A stretch of DNA of 64,000 bases from Streptococcus pseudopneumoniae (GCF_001074825.1 NZ_JUPG01000182.1:1-64000), one strand, 5' to 3'. Shown: positions 8,837 through 18,854, counted from the stretch's first letter. A program made the numbers and translations. Notes: generated from the letters alone by a model not told the origin.

Positions 8837-10033
8837 TTATTTTTCTGTAAGTGCAGCCAAACCTGGCAATACTTTACCTTCGAGAAGCTCCATTGAAGCT
8901 CCTCCGCCCGTACTAATCCATGAGAACTTGTCTGCACGTCCAAGGTTGATCGCTGCGGCAGCTGAGTCACCACCACCGATGATTGATTTAACACCTGGTT
9001 GTTTCACGATAGCGTCCATCACACCGATTGTACCAGCTTGGAAGTCTGGGTTTTCAAATACACCCATAGGTCCGTTCCATACAACTGTTTTAGCACCAGT
9101 CAAAGCTTCGTCAAATTTAGCGATAGATTTTGGACCGATGTCAAGACCAAGGAAGCCTTCAGAAACTGCTTCACCTTCAGTGTCACGCACTTCAGTGTAG
9201 CCAGCAAATGCGTTTGCTTCTTTTGAGTCAACTGGCAAGATCAATTTACCGTTTGCTTTTTCAAGAAGAGCTTTCGCAACATCCAATTTGTCTTCTTCTA
9301 CAAGTGAGTTACCGATTTCGATACCTTGTGCTTTGTAGAATGTGTAAGTCATACCACCACCGATAAGGACTTTATCAGCTTTTTCAAGCAAGTTTTCGAT
9401 AACACCGATCTTGTCTGAAACTTTTGAACCACCAAGGATAGCTACAAATGGACGTTCTGGAGTTTCAACTGCTTCTTGGATGTAGGCAATTTCGTTTTCA
9501 AGAAGGAAACCAGCAACTGCTTTTTCAACGTTTGCTGAGATACCAACGTTAGATGCGTGTGCACGGTGAGCTGTACCGAATGCATCGTTTACGAAGATAC
9601 CATCTCCAAGTGATGCCCAGTATTTACCAAGTTCAGGATCGTTTTTAGATTCTTTTTTGCCGTCAACATCTTCGTAACGAGTGTTTTCAACCAAGAGAAC
9701 TTGTCCATCTTCAAGAGCGTTGATTGCCGCTTCCAATTCAGCACCACGAGTGACACCTGGGAAAACAACATCTTGACCAAGTTTTGCTGCCAAGTCAGCT
9801 GCTACAGGAGCAAGTGATTTACCAGCTTTATCAGCTTCTTCTTTCACACGTCCAAGGTGAGAGAAAAGAATTGCACGTCCACCTTGTTCGATGATGTACT
9901 TAATAGTTGGAAGAGCTGCTGTGATACGGTTGTCGTTAGTGATTACGCCATCTTTCAATGGTACGTTGAAGTCAACACGAACGAGGACTTTTTTACCTTT
10001 CAAGTCAACGTCTTTAACAGTAAGTTTTGCCAT
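8837..10033 (-). CDS. pgk: Phosphoglycerate kinase
   Basis: It converts 1,3-bisphosphoglycerate and ADP to 3-phosphoglycerate and ATP in glycolysis. The 398-residue length is normal. The signature [12 protein letters not shown] is near residue 15, the substrate-binding SHLGR near 58, the hinge and nucleotide-binding segments in the second half, and GGGDSAAA near 360. AGGGG upstream of the ATG is the ribosome site, and TGATATAAT (about 10070-10078, minus) is an extended -10. This promoter lies in the 89-base gap after the GH85 gene, so pgk can be transcribed independently of it. A diverged second copy of its last 25 codons lies downstream at 8649-8723. Confidence 0.98.
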   Translation of the reverse strand: MAKLTVKDVDLKGKKVLVRVDFNVPLKDGVITNDNRITAALPTIKYIIEQGGRAILFSHLGRVKEEADKAGKSLAPVAADLAAKLGQDVVFPGVTRGAELEAAINALEDGQVLLVENTRYEDVDGKKESKNDPELGKYWASLGDGIFVNDAFGTAHRAHASNVGISANVEKAVAGFLLENEIAYIQEAVETPERPFVAILGGSKVSDKIGVIENLLEKADKVLIGGGMTYTFYKAQGIEIGNSLVEEDKLDVAKALLEKANGKLILPVDSKEANAFAGYTEVRDTEGEAVSEGFLGLDIGPKSIAKFDEALTGAKTVVWNGPMGVFENPDFQAGTIGVMDAIVKQPGVKSIIGGGDSAAAAINLGRADKFSWISTGGGASMELLEGKVLPGLAALTEK

Positions 10034-10122
10034 GTTACAAAAACCCCTTTATTTATTTTATTCGAAACTATTATATCACACTTTGGAAATATAAGGAAAG
10101 ATTTCACAAGATTTTTCGATAT

Positions 10123-13100
10123 TTAATCTTCATCTTCTTTTTTCTGTTTCAAGGTCAAGGCTAAACTAGCAAGACCAAGGCTGGCCAAGCCTGCTATTAG
10201 GGCTTCATTAGCATCAACTGTTCCTGTATTTGGCAATTGTTTGCTTGCTTCTTCTGATTTAACTGCCGTATTTTGGGCTGGTTTTTCTTGTGTAGGCGCT
10301 ACTGCTGGTTCAGTTTTTACTTTTGTGCCAATTTCAACAATTTCTGGAATCGCCTCTTGGATGACTTCTGTTGAACGAAGGCGACGCTGACCGTTTTCAT
10401 CAACTTCAAAGACATATCTTAACAGACCATCTCGTCCCTGTATGATGACTCGTTGTTGCCCAACTAGCAACTCAGCATTTTCATGTTCTTGACGGTCAAA
10501 GGCAATCTTTTCCTCTTGGACTTCCAATTTAGGAGCCTTTTGTTGGTCAGACGCTGGTTGATTATAAGGTTTTGGAAGGTCTGTGTTTTGTGGTGCTGGA
10601 TTGGCAGGAATTAGAACAGTACCCACTTCCACAATTTCAGGACTTGCTTCTTTCAAAACTTCTGTAGAGCGAAGAGTACGATTGCCTTGACTATCTACTT
10701 CAATCAAGCGACGAATTTGTCCCTCAACTCCTGCTTGGACAAGTTGACGCTGACCGACTGGGAGATTTGGATTTGGACGTTCTTGGTGTTCGAAGGCAAG
10801 ACTTGTCTCTTCAACTTCTAATTTCGGAGTATTCACAACCAAATTCTTGACACCTTCAGTTGGTTCCTTACTTGAAAGAACTTTTGTTCCAATCTCAGTA
10901 ATTTCTGGAACAGCTTCTTTAATTACCTCTGTTAAACGAAGAGTGCGTTTCCCTTGGCTATCTACTTCAATCAAGTGACGAATTTGTCCCTCAACTCCCT
11001 CTTGAACTAGTTGATGTTGACCTTTAAGAAGGCTTGCATTTGGGCGCTCTTGACGTTCGAAGGCTATTGTTTCAGTTTCCACAACTAGTCCAGAGAGGGC
11101 TTCAACTGTTGGGGCTACTTCATTTGGATCCTGGCTACCAACGTGATGGCTTTCTGCTGCAGGAGCTAGTTTCTTATTCAGCTGTTCTTTCATGTCCGCA
11201 AAAGCTTGTGGAGTTGGTGCTTGTGAGACCAACAAAGCCTCTACTTGCGCAATTAATTCTGATTGAGGATATTTTTCGCGGATGGATTCGAGTAAACTTT
11301 CTAATTCTTTCCTAGCAGCCTCATAACGCTGATTGCCATCCAAGTTTGCGCCTGCTTGTTTCAATTCATTCAAAGCCTGATTAACGTCTTCTTGACTGGC
11401 ACCATGGTTTTCTGCAACAACTTTCGCTCCATTGAGCTTCTCTAGTAGCGTCGCTTGTTTGTCCTCACTGGAGAAGGTATAAGCAACCGTTGACTGACGA
11501 CCTTGGACAGCAGTAATTTCTTGTTTGAGGTACTCGTCGTTAACTGCAGCCTTTGGAGAGACCAAAACATCAAAATTAACTTCGCGTCCTTGGTAATGAA
11601 GCGTCAAAGTTTGACGACCAGTCTTTTGAGCATCGTAACCAGTAATTTCAACCCCTTCATCAGCAAAGGAATGTTCTTCCATAGTGTCATTGCTATAAGC
11701 CACTGCAAAGCGTCCTTCAGACAAGTCTAAGCTATCTCCAACTAGGTAATCTTTTTTGGGTGCCTGACTTACTTCAATTCCCAAAATAGTTTTCGGACTT
11801 GCTTCATCTTGGCTAGTGACAGTCACTGATAAATTAGCATTCACCGGTTCTCCCAAATATTGTAAAGTAAGATTTTGTTCTCCCTTATGATGCGTATCAA
11901 AGCCTGATACTGATACACCTGCGTGAGTTAGGCGAATGAGTTGGTCCTCAGCTCCTCCTTCATACTGAACTCGAAGAACACCACCTCTAAGGTCCAAATC
12001 TTCCCCTTCGGCGAAGCTTGTTTTCTTAGGTCCTGTTTCTAGGCTGACTGACTTGATTCTTCTGTCATCTTTTGGAACGGAAACTGCTAGGACATTACTA
12101 ATTTCCTTGCCTGGCAACTGGGTACGATAGTAAAGAAGACCCGATTGATTTGTCAAATCCAATGGTGCACTTGCTAGGTCTCCTCCAACTTCGCTCTTCA
12201 AGGTTGCAAGCGGAGTTTGAGAATTTGGATTGTCATAAACAGTAATGGTTGCTCCAGCTGGTACATCTGCAAAGCCAACTTGTACCTTGTTATTGCCTAA
12301 AGTACGAGCTGCAGCCTTGGCCATCGGAATATTGACACTTTCTGTATCAAGCTTTTCATACATTTTCCAGTTATAGATACGAATAGCCTTCCATGGAGTT
12401 CCATTGTCAGAAGTAACGACATTCAAGCGCCAATCTTGAGCTGTGATAGGTTTATCAAGGGTAATATCTGTAACATGGGCTTTATTGCCACGAACTTCCT
12501 TAGCCAACTTCCATTGACCATCCGCATCTTTATAATAAAGGTCAAAGTCTTTGGTGTTCATCAAACCGTCGTTTACAGATTCTCCACCAGCTCCAGCATG
12601 GTCCATCACCCATCTAACAACTGTGCGTGGCTGGGTCAAACGAATATCCACACTACCACTTAATTGTCCAGAAGACCACTTGTCAGACAGACTGGTAATG
12701 GTACCGTTCAACATACCTTCAATTCCTTCCCCACCTTCAGTCTTAGGGAAAGTACTATCAATAACAGTTGCACCCGGAACGATATTTTCAGCTAGTGGTT
12801 TTGGTAGACTGGTATCTTTTACAGTCATACCCCAATTAAAGGTTGTTGTTGCAGCTTCTGAACGAACCCCATTTTTACCAACGGCTACAACCTTCAGTTC
12901 TTGAGTTGTACCTTGAGCACTTGCTGAACGGCTAACTTTTGGTAGATAAATAGTTGTAGAAGATGAACCAGTTAGTAATTTCCAGCTGTCTCCATCTTTT
13001 TCGTAAACTTCATAGAAATCTGCATCCTTGTTTCCTTCAAATTGCACAACCGCTTCTGCTTCTTGGGCATTTTTAAGAACCTGTTTGGCTACAGCTACTG

Positions 13101-15225
13101 TTGTCGGAGCCTGAGGAGCATCTTGATTATTGCTGATGGTCAATTGCCCCAGATTGAATTGATAGCCTTTTAAGTCTTTGTCATTTTCAAAATACAGTCT
13201 AATACCGTAGATTGTTTTACCTGCTAAGGCACTCAAATCAAAATCATCAGTAGTCCAGTTATCTGAAACTGTCAATTCTTTACGGGCAGCTTCATCGCCG
13301 TAGGTATAATCTTTCTTGGTTGCAAATTCTACATAAACCTTGGTTCCCTTGCCTCCTTTGTGTGCAACATGCAATTTGGTTGTATCTGTCACCTTCAAGC
13401 GAGTAGAGTACAAATTCACATCTTGCTTGGTCGCACTTGAAAGATCCCCTGCAAATTTGAGAGAAGTTCCACCATTATAGGCATCTTCAAAATCATAGCT
13501 TGCTTTCAACTTATCACCAGTTGATTTTTGCCACCAGCGCCATGTCGGAAGAACACCTGAAACTGAACGGTAATTCCACTCAGAATCCTTAGAAACCTTA
13601 CCATCTACGAACCATTTTCTACCATGACCTGTATTAAAGGAAGTAGTAAAGGTGTGACCTACTGCTGGCGTGCGGTCTGCAACTAGGTTAGCAATACCAT
13701 ACCAATCTTTGTCACCTGGTTTTTGACCAGTAGGGTCACCTTGGTAACCGGTAAAGAAGATGTCTTCATTTTTATGATAATCTTCACCCGTTTTTCCTAA
13801 ACTTGTAATGGTATCTGGAGCAAATAAACCAAGAGAAAGGCGCAATTTCCCATTTTCATCTAAAATGTCATTCCATTTAACCTTAGTCTTGTAGGAACCG
13901 CCCTGCTGCAATTCCAAACCTGCAAATACATCATAAGGATTACGACCAATCCAGTTGGCAGTTGCAATAGTGTAATCATTCTTAGCCTTATCCCAGTTAA
14001 AGTTAGCAAAGAAGTTGTCTGCTGGAACCTTATCTCCTTCTGGTTGCATGAATTGGTAGTTGTATTCTCCCAAACCATCTTGGTGGTAACGTCCATAGTT
14101 ATAGGTCATGGCATCGTACCAAGAATACTTGATTGGGTGGTTTACTTTAGCAGCATATTCCTTGGTATAGAGCATAAACTGGCGCATCTTTTCTCCAAGA
14201 GGTTCAACCAAATCTCCAGTTGTTTCTTGGTTGATGAAATAGCCATCATAGCCATAATACTTGGCCATGTCTACCAATTTACGGGCGATTGGGAAGCTAC
14301 CATCTGCGTCTTGCTTCAAAGCTTCAGCAAATTTTTCTTGGTCTGCGATACTATTTGACCAGTTGAAGAAGAGTGTACCATATACAGGAACCCCGTTACG
14401 GTGACCTGCATCAATAATGTCAGGAGTTGGTACGAGACCTTCCCAGAAGACCATTGAATCTAGATATTGCCAATAGTCAAAAGCATAAGCCTTGAACTCT
14501 TCTCCACCAACAGAAGCGTGGTCTTTCGCTTTAGAGTTGGTGTTTGATAGGGCTTGAACTTTTGCTTCCTTGCTAGCTTTTTCATTGACCAAATGACCTG
14601 TCCGACGTGGAGCGAGGGCAACAGAACCACGGTTGATAATATCATCTTCACGCGCACCAGGTTCCCATTTCAACAAATCTTCCCAAGAATTAAATTTGAT
14701 TTCCTTTGGTTTTAATGTTTTTTCTGTATTTTTAGGGACATCTGGCTGGACTTCTTTTTCAGTCTTATTAGCTTCTGCTGCTGGCTTAGACTCATCCGCT
14801 TGGCTAGCCGCTTCAGGCTTTGCTTCTGTTTCCTTTTCAGACTTAGGTTTTGCTTCTGCAGATGGTGTTTCTGCAACAACCTCACTTGCTTTTTTCTCTG
14901 GTTTAGCTGCTCCTGCAGTTTCAGTAGTTGCAGCTTCATTGCTTGCTGGCGAAGCAGTGTCAGATGCTGTCTCGACTCCTTCTGCCTTTTCTAGCTTGTT
15001 TTCTCCAGCATGTTCCCCTTCATTCTGCTTATCAGCTTCACTAGTTGGATGCTCGCTATCTCCTGAAACAAGCTCTGTATTAGCTCCGCTATTTTCAGGA
15101 ACAGCTGTTTCTTCTGCCAAGGCTGGACCAGCAAACAAAACAGCCCCAATCATCAGCGAGCAAGCCCCTACTGATAACTTACGAATACTGTACCGACAAC
15201 GTCTTTCAAAAAATGGATTCTTCAT
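10123..15225 (-). CDS. endoD: Cell-wall-anchored endo-beta-N-acetylglucosaminidase (GH85, EndoD type)
   Basis: The 1700-residue protein is exported and sortase-anchored. YSIRK is at about residue 12, with cleavage after about 37; LPNTG lies near residue 1666, followed by a hydrophobic segment and KQKKEDED. An Ala/Glu/Lys-rich spacer (about 40-170) precedes the GH85 barrel (about 180-560). That barrel has the YDGYFINQETTG motif with the catalytic pair N332 and E334. GH85 enzymes cleave the chitobiose core of N-glycans, releasing glycan from glycoproteins. Beta-sandwich, galactose-binding-like and bacterial Ig-like segments follow. Three G5 domains occupy about 1380-1630, each with E-RQE/PN...V-QG-G--R...RT-RSTEVI-EA-PEI-E-GT. 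The pneumococcal homologue lies at the same place beside pgk. A cre-like site precedes the gene. Confidence 0.93.
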   Translation of the reverse strand: MKNPFFERRCRYSIRKLSVGACSLMIGAVLFAGPALAEETAVPENSGANTELVSGDSEHPTSEADKQNEGEHAGENKLEKAEGVETASDTASPASNEAATTETAGAAKPEKKASEVVAETPSAEAKPKSEKETEAKPEAASQADESKPAAEANKTEKEVQPDVPKNTEKTLKPKEIKFNSWEDLLKWEPGAREDDIINRGSVALAPRRTGHLVNEKASKEAKVQALSNTNSKAKDHASVGGEEFKAYAFDYWQYLDSMVFWEGLVPTPDIIDAGHRNGVPVYGTLFFNWSNSIADQEKFAEALKQDADGSFPIARKLVDMAKYYGYDGYFINQETTGDLVEPLGEKMRQFMLYTKEYAAKVNHPIKYSWYDAMTYNYGRYHQDGLGEYNYQFMQPEGDKVPADNFFANFNWDKAKNDYTIATANWIGRNPYDVFAGLELQQGGSYKTKVKWNDILDENGKLRLSLGLFAPDTITSLGKTGEDYHKNEDIFFTGYQGDPTGQKPGDKDWYGIANLVADRTPAVGHTFTTSFNTGHGRKWFVDGKVSKDSEWNYRSVSGVLPTWRWWQKSTGDKLKASYDFEDAYNGGTSLKFAGDLSSATKQDVNLYSTRLKVTDTTKLHVAHKGGKGTKVYVEFATKKDYTYGDEAARKELTVSDNWTTDDFDLSALAGKTIYGIRLYFENDKDLKGYQFNLGQLTISNNQDAPQAPTTVAVAKQVLKNAQEAEAVVQFEGNKDADFYEVYEKDGDSWKLLTGSSSTTIYLPKVSRSASAQGTTQELKVVAVGKNGVRSEAATTTFNWGMTVKDTSLPKPLAENIVPGATVIDSTFPKTEGGEGIEGMLNGTITSLSDKWSSGQLSGSVDIRLTQPRTVVRWVMDHAGAGGESVNDGLMNTKDFDLYYKDADGQWKLAKEVRGNKAHVTDITLDKPITAQDWRLNVVTSDNGTPWKAIRIYNWKMYEKLDTESVNIPMAKAAARTLGNNKVQVGFADVPAGATITVYDNPNSQTPLATLKSEVGGDLASAPLDLTNQSGLLYYRTQLPGKEISNVLAVSVPKDDRRIKSVSLETGPKKTSFAEGEDLDLRGGVLRVQYEGGAEDQLIRLTHAGVSVSGFDTHHKGEQNLTLQYLGEPVNANLSVTVTSQDEASPKTILGIEVSQAPKKDYLVGDSLDLSEGRFAVAYSNDTMEEHSFADEGVEITGYDAQKTGRQTLTLHYQGREVNFDVLVSPKAAVNDEYLKQEITAVQGRQSTVAYTFSSEDKQATLLEKLNGAKVVAENHGASQEDVNQALNELKQAGANLDGNQRYEAARKELESLLESIREKYPQSELIAQVEALLVSQAPTPQAFADMKEQLNKKLAPAAESHHVGSQDPNEVAPTVEALSGLVVETETIAFERQERPNASLLKGQHQLVQEGVEGQIRHLIEVDSQGKRTLRLTEVIKEAVPEITEIGTKVLSSKEPTEGVKNLVVNTPKLEVEETSLAFEHQERPNPNLPVGQRQLVQAGVEGQIRRLIEVDSQGNRTLRSTEVLKEASPEIVEVGTVLIPANPAPQNTDLPKPYNQPASDQQKAPKLEVQEEKIAFDRQEHENAELLVGQQRVIIQGRDGLLRYVFEVDENGQRRLRSTEVIQEAIPEIVEIGTKVKTEPAVAPTQEKPAQNTAVKSEEASKQLPNTGTVDANEALIAGLASLGLASLALTLKQKKEDED

Positions 15226-15260
15226 TTTCTCCTCCTAAAAGATTGATTTTTTGTTTTAAA

Positions 15261-15274
15261 GAAAGCGCTTAACT
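15261..15274. promoter_or_regulatory. cre-like site upstream of the GH85 gene
   Basis: AAAGCGCTT is the palindromic core of a catabolite-responsive element, within GAAAGCGCTTAAC, about 35 bases upstream of the start codon. The flanks deviate from the full CcpA consensus at two positions. The rest of the 312-base gap to the next gene shows only AT-rich sequence and a pentamer repeat. Confidence 0.5.
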
Positions 15275-15481
15275 TTCTTCATAAAATTTTTATCCCAATC
15301 ACAGGGACCAAGATAATTCCTCCCTCATTTTAAAATATTTCTTTTAAATGTCAATATATCAGAGGAAATACCTATATCTAGGTTAAAAATTGGTAAAATT
15401 AATATAACTACAGTCTTTCCTAACGAATTTTCTTTCTAAAATCTTAGCTTAACACTTGTTAGATTTACTTTTATCCTTTAA

Positions 15482-15501
15482 AATAGAATAGAATAGAATA
15501 G
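15482..15501 (+). repeat. Four tandem copies of AATAG
   Basis: The pentamer AATAG repeats four times immediately upstream of a purine-rich stretch and about 36 bases before the cotransporter ATG. Each copy contributes to TAGAAT, a possible -10 hexamer, so a change in copy number would shift promoter spacing. No evidence of variability is available from one sequence. Confidence 0.7.
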
Positions 15502-15537
15502 GAGAAATTCCGTTATTATTTTTCGGAGGAAAAAGAA

Positions 15538-17169
15538 ATGTCCATTAATTGGCAGGAAATTTTATTTCACTTTTTAGGTGGTCTGGGACTATTCTTATAT
15601 AGTATCAAGACCATGGGAGACGGTTTGCAACAAGCTGCTGGAGATCGCCTTCGTTTTTACATTGACAAGTACACCAGCAATCCCTTTTTAGGTGTTCTAG
15701 TCGGGATTGTCGTGACTGCCCTGATTCAGTCAAGTACAGGGGTGACAGTTATCACGGTTGGACTGGTCAGCGCTAGTCTCCTCACTCTTAGACAGGCTAT
15801 CGGAATTATCATGGGAGCCAACATCGGAACCACCGTTACTTCCTTTATCATTGGTTTCAAGCTTGGTGAGTATGCTTTACCCCTAATTTTCCTTGGAACC
15901 ATGTTCCTCTTCTTTACAAAAAACAGAACAGCAAACAATATTGGGCGCATCCTGTTTGGTGTAGGGGGAATCTTCTACGCCCTCAACCTCATCAGTGCCG
16001 GTATGAGTCCTCTTAAAGATTTACCGCAATTCAAGGAATACATGGTAACCTTGGGACAAAACCCTATTTTAGGAGTTTTCGCTGGTGCAGTGATTACCGT
16101 TCTCATCCAAGCTTCTTCTGCGACAATCGGGATTTTGCAAGGTCTCTATGCAGGTGGCTTCCTTGACCTTAAAGGTTCGCTACCAGTTCTCTTCGGGGAT
16201 AATATCGGGACAACCCTAACCGTTATCATTGCGGCAGCAGGAGCCAATGTCTCTGCGAAACGCGTTGCTGCAACCCACGTCACCTTTAACGTATTAGGAA
16301 CTATTCTTTGCTTAATCTTATTAGGCCCCTTCACTGCAATGATTGAGTACTTCCAAGCACTCCTTCACCTCTCACCTGAGATGACCATCGCCTTCTCGCA
16401 CGGTGCCTTTAACGTAAGTAACACCATTGTACAATTTCCATTCATCGGAGCCTTGGCTTTCTTTGTAACCAAGCTCATCCCTGGTGAAGACGAAGTTGTC
16501 AAGTACGAGCCACTTTATCTTGATGAGCATTTGATTAAACAAGCTCCATCAATCGCTCTCGGAAATGCGAAAAAAGAACTCCTTCACTTGGGAAATTATG
16601 CTTCTAAAGCCTTTGACCTTTCATATAACTACATCATCGATCTCAATGAAAAGCTTGCTGAAAAAGGCCATAAGACAGAAGAAGCCATCAATACTATTGA
16701 TGAAAAATTGACTCGTTACCTTATTACTCTTTCAAGCGAGGCCCTTAGCCAGAAAGAAAGTGAAGTGCTCACCAATATCCTTGATTCATCCCGCGATTTG
16801 GAACGGATTGGGGACCACGCAGAAGCGCTAATCAATCTAACTGACTATCTTCAACGTAAAAATGTTGAGTTCTCTGAAGCTGCTTTGCAGGAATTGGCTG
16901 ATATCTATCAAAAAACCACTGGCTTTATCAAGGATGCCCTTGATAGCGTGGAAAACAATGATATTGAAAAAGCGCAAAGTCTGATTGAACGCCATAAAGA
17001 AATCAACAATATGGAACGTGTTCTCAGAAAGACCCACATCAAACGCCTCAACAAGGGCGAGTGTTCAACGCAAGCTGGGGTCAACTTTATCGACATTGTT
17101 TCCCACTACACTCGTGTGTCTGACCATGCTATGAATTTAGCTGAAAAGGTCATTGCTGAACAAATCTAA
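15538..17169 (+). CDS. Na+/phosphate cotransporter family protein with PhoU-like C-terminus
   Basis: The 543-residue protein has a membrane half with two inverted NptA/PNaS repeats, each with the QSST/QASSA signature: IQSSTGVTV near residue 64 and IQASSATIG near 190. Each is followed by GANIGTT or GDNIGTT. From about residue 340 it is soluble and helical, with PhoU-like motifs (SRDLERIGDHAE near 420 and SHYTRVSDHAMNLAE near 525). Such fusions import phosphate with sodium, the PhoU part probably limiting uptake. CGGAGG precedes the ATG. It is monocistronic, with a terminator directly downstream. Confidence 0.9.
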   Translation: MSINWQEILFHFLGGLGLFLYSIKTMGDGLQQAAGDRLRFYIDKYTSNPFLGVLVGIVVTALIQSSTGVTVITVGLVSASLLTLRQAIGIIMGANIGTTVTSFIIGFKLGEYALPLIFLGTMFLFFTKNRTANNIGRILFGVGGIFYALNLISAGMSPLKDLPQFKEYMVTLGQNPILGVFAGAVITVLIQASSATIGILQGLYAGGFLDLKGSLPVLFGDNIGTTLTVIIAAAGANVSAKRVAATHVTFNVLGTILCLILLGPFTAMIEYFQALLHLSPEMTIAFSHGAFNVSNTIVQFPFIGALAFFVTKLIPGEDEVVKYEPLYLDEHLIKQAPSIALGNAKKELLHLGNYASKAFDLSYNYIIDLNEKLAEKGHKTEEAINTIDEKLTRYLITLSSEALSQKESEVLTNILDSSRDLERIGDHAEALINLTDYLQRKNVEFSEAALQELADIYQKTTGFIKDALDSVENNDIEKAQSLIERHKEINNMERVLRKTHIKRLNKGECSTQAGVNFIDIVSHYTRVSDHAMNLAEKVIAEQI

Positions 17170-17177
17170 GAACCAAG

Positions 17178-17208
17178 AAGCTATCCTAAATGGGATGGCT
17201 TTTTCTTC
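17178..17208 (+). terminator. Terminator of the Na/Pi cotransporter gene
   Basis: AGCTATCC and GGATGGCT form a stem with a TAAAT loop, followed by TTTTTCTTCT. Confidence 0.85.
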
Positions 17209-17237
17209 TCCTTAGCAATAGTTGCTTTTCCACCATA

Positions 17238-17277
17238 CAAAAAAATGCTTTGATCCACAATGGAATCAAAGCATTTT
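17238..17277 (-). terminator. Terminator overlapping the end of the immunity-like gene
   Basis: On the minus strand AAAATGCTTTGAT and its exact complement form a 13-bp stem around a 10-base loop and run into T7. The left arm contains the last codons ATG CTT and the TGA stop, so translation to the end would overlap the hairpin. Confidence 0.85.
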
Positions 17278-17571
17278 AAAGAGCTCTCCGTACATAAGCG
17301 CAGAAGCTGCAGTTCCTCTGTACTTGGATTCTTCTCTTTTAATAAAGCGAGCCAAGTTGAGCAACTCAGGTGCCGGATGTTTGGGATTTAGGAGCAATTC
17401 ACGATTGACCAGGCCTGAGAGACGAACTGCCAGCAATTGCTCATTTGTAGTAGGCAGTTTTTTTGCAGTCTCTAAGAGAGCAGCAACTAAATCTTCACTC
17501 AAATCATGTCTAGCATGATTGTAAAGATCTTTTATAAGGCTTTCTAGGTTTGGTTCTACCATCCCTACCAC
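17266..17571 (-). CDS. Bacteriocin-immunity-like protein (enterocin A immunity fold)
   Basis: The protein has 101 residues and is predicted all-helical, with no signal or membrane segment. The pattern LIKDLYNHARHD...LLETAKKL...LAVRLSGLVNRELL...ELLNLARFIKREESKYRG resembles the four-helix EntA_Immun family. Those proteins sit at the inner membrane face and protect the producer from class IIa-like bacteriocins. No bacteriocin precursor or transporter lies nearby, so it is an orphan, perhaps giving cross-immunity. GGGAGGTGG precedes the start. It lies 11 bases downstream of pepA on the same strand, so the two may be co-transcribed. The family assignment is by pattern only. Confidence 0.6.
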   Translation of the reverse strand: MVGMVEPNLESLIKDLYNHARHDLSEDLVAALLETAKKLPTTNEQLLAVRLSGLVNRELLLNPKHPAPELLNLARFIKREESKYRGTAASALMYGELFKML

Positions 17572-17582
17572 CTCCCTTATGT

Positions 17583-18647
17583 TTAATAATGTTTAATCAA
17601 ATCAACCGTTGAACGATCCAATTTCTTCACCAAGGCTTGCAAGAAAGCTTGCGCTTCTAGGAAGTCATCCATTGCATAGAGGGTTTGGTGAGAATGGATA
17701 TAACGGGCACAGACACCGATAGTTGTAGATGGGACACCACCATTTTTCAGATGAGCTGCGCCAGCGTCTGTTCCGCCTTTACCACAGTAGTATTGGTACT
17801 TGATACCAGCTTCTTCAGCCGTTGTCAAAAGGAAATCCTTCATTCCTGGGAGAAGCAAGTGACCTGGATCGTAGAAGCGAATCAAGGTTCCATCTCCAAT
17901 CTTGCCTTGACCACCATAGACATCACCTGCTGGTGAACAGTCAACTGCGAGGAAGACTTCTGGGTCAAACTTGGTTGTAGAGGTATGAGCACCACGCAGA
18001 CCAACTTCTTCTTGGACGTTAGAGCCAAGATAGAGTTCATTTCCGAGTTTTTGACCTGATAAAGCTTCAGCTAGCTCACTCACCATGAGAACCCCGTAGC
18101 GGTTATCCCAAGCTTTTGAGATGATATTTTTTTCATTCGCTGTCAAGATAGCAGAGCTATCAGGGACAATGGTATCACCAGGACGGATGCCAAAGCTTTC
18201 TGCCTCAGCCTTGTCCGCAAAACCACCATCAAAGACAATATCTGCAATGGCTGGCATGGTTGGTCCACCCTTTCCACGAGTCAAATGTGGAGGAACAGAG
18301 CCTGAAATCACTGGAATTTCACGACCATCACAAGTCAAGAGTTTGAAACGTTGGCTGCTGACTACCATAGGATTCCAACCACCGATTTCTACGACACGGA
18401 AGGTACCGTCTGGCTTGATTTCGCTAACCATAAAACCAACTTCATCCATGTGAGAAGCGACCAAGACACGCGGTGCATCCACAGCTTCTGAATGTTTAAT
18501 CCCGAAAATACCACCCAAGCCATCTGTCACCACTTCATCCACATGCGGTGTCAACTTTTCACGAAGATAAGCACGGACAGGCGCTTCATGACCTGAGATC
18601 GCAGCAAGTTCTGTTACTTCTTTGATTTTTGAAAATAATGTTGTCAT
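17583..18647 (-). CDS. pepA: Glutamyl aminopeptidase, M42 family
   Basis: This 354-residue cytoplasmic metallopeptidase removes N-terminal Glu/Asp (and some other) residues from peptides, finishing peptides imported by systems such as Ami. M42 motifs are visible: the metal ligand in SHMDEVGFMV (residues about 65-74), SKAWDNRYG near 180, the catalytic and metal pair in VQEEVGLRGA near 211, the metal ligand AVDCSPAGD near 235, and the C-terminal His in HSHQTLYAMDD near 322. The N-terminal VTELAAISGHEAPVR is typical. M42 enzymes assemble as dodecamers. AGAAAGAAGGAACTGAAATG gives a good start. Confidence 0.93.
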   Translation of the reverse strand: MTTLFSKIKEVTELAAISGHEAPVRAYLREKLTPHVDEVVTDGLGGIFGIKHSEAVDAPRVLVASHMDEVGFMVSEIKPDGTFRVVEIGGWNPMVVSSQRFKLLTCDGREIPVISGSVPPHLTRGKGGPTMPAIADIVFDGGFADKAEAESFGIRPGDTIVPDSSAILTANEKNIISKAWDNRYGVLMVSELAEALSGQKLGNELYLGSNVQEEVGLRGAHTSTTKFDPEVFLAVDCSPAGDVYGGQGKIGDGTLIRFYDPGHLLLPGMKDFLLTTAEEAGIKYQYYCGKGGTDAGAAHLKNGGVPSTTIGVCARYIHSHQTLYAMDDFLEAQAFLQALVKKLDRSTVDLIKHY

Positions 18648-18825
18648 TTCAGTTCCTTCTTTCTTTCATCCATTTTACCACTTTTTATAGGAGAAGGATA
18701 GTGGGAAGGTAGATTTCTAAATTAGTATCCTAATCTGCTTTCTACAAATCATATCTTATTTTCTAAGTAGAAAAAACAGTATTCCCTTATATACGAGGGA
18801 AGGTCTAAAAAACTATAAAAAATAT
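18648..18825. other. Divergent intergenic region between pepA and the flavodoxin gene
   Basis: AT-rich. The only notable structure is a short perfect inverted repeat TTCCCT...AGGGAA at about 18782-18801, just upstream of the plus-strand promoter. It could be an operator or the end of a terminator. Confidence 0.4.
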
Positions 18826-18854
18826 TTGACAAACAATTATATATATGATAATAT
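18826..18854 (+). promoter_or_regulatory. Promoter of the flavodoxin/TIM-paralogue/galE transcript
   Basis: TTGACA (18826-18831), a 17-base spacer and TAATAT (18849-18854). Transcription would begin about 15 bases before the ATG at 18876. Confidence 0.7.

Noticed and set aside
15180-15187. TACGAATA, a competence (ComX) cin-box
   Set aside because: It lies inside the GH85 coding sequence, made by the codons of the YSIRK motif; no gene starts nearby in the right direction. A second TACGAATA near 12378 is also inside this gene.
14633-15238. 201-residue open frame on the plus strand
   Set aside because: It is antisense to the low-complexity N-terminus of the GH85 gene, has Ser/Ala-rich composition mirrored from it, and has no ribosome site.
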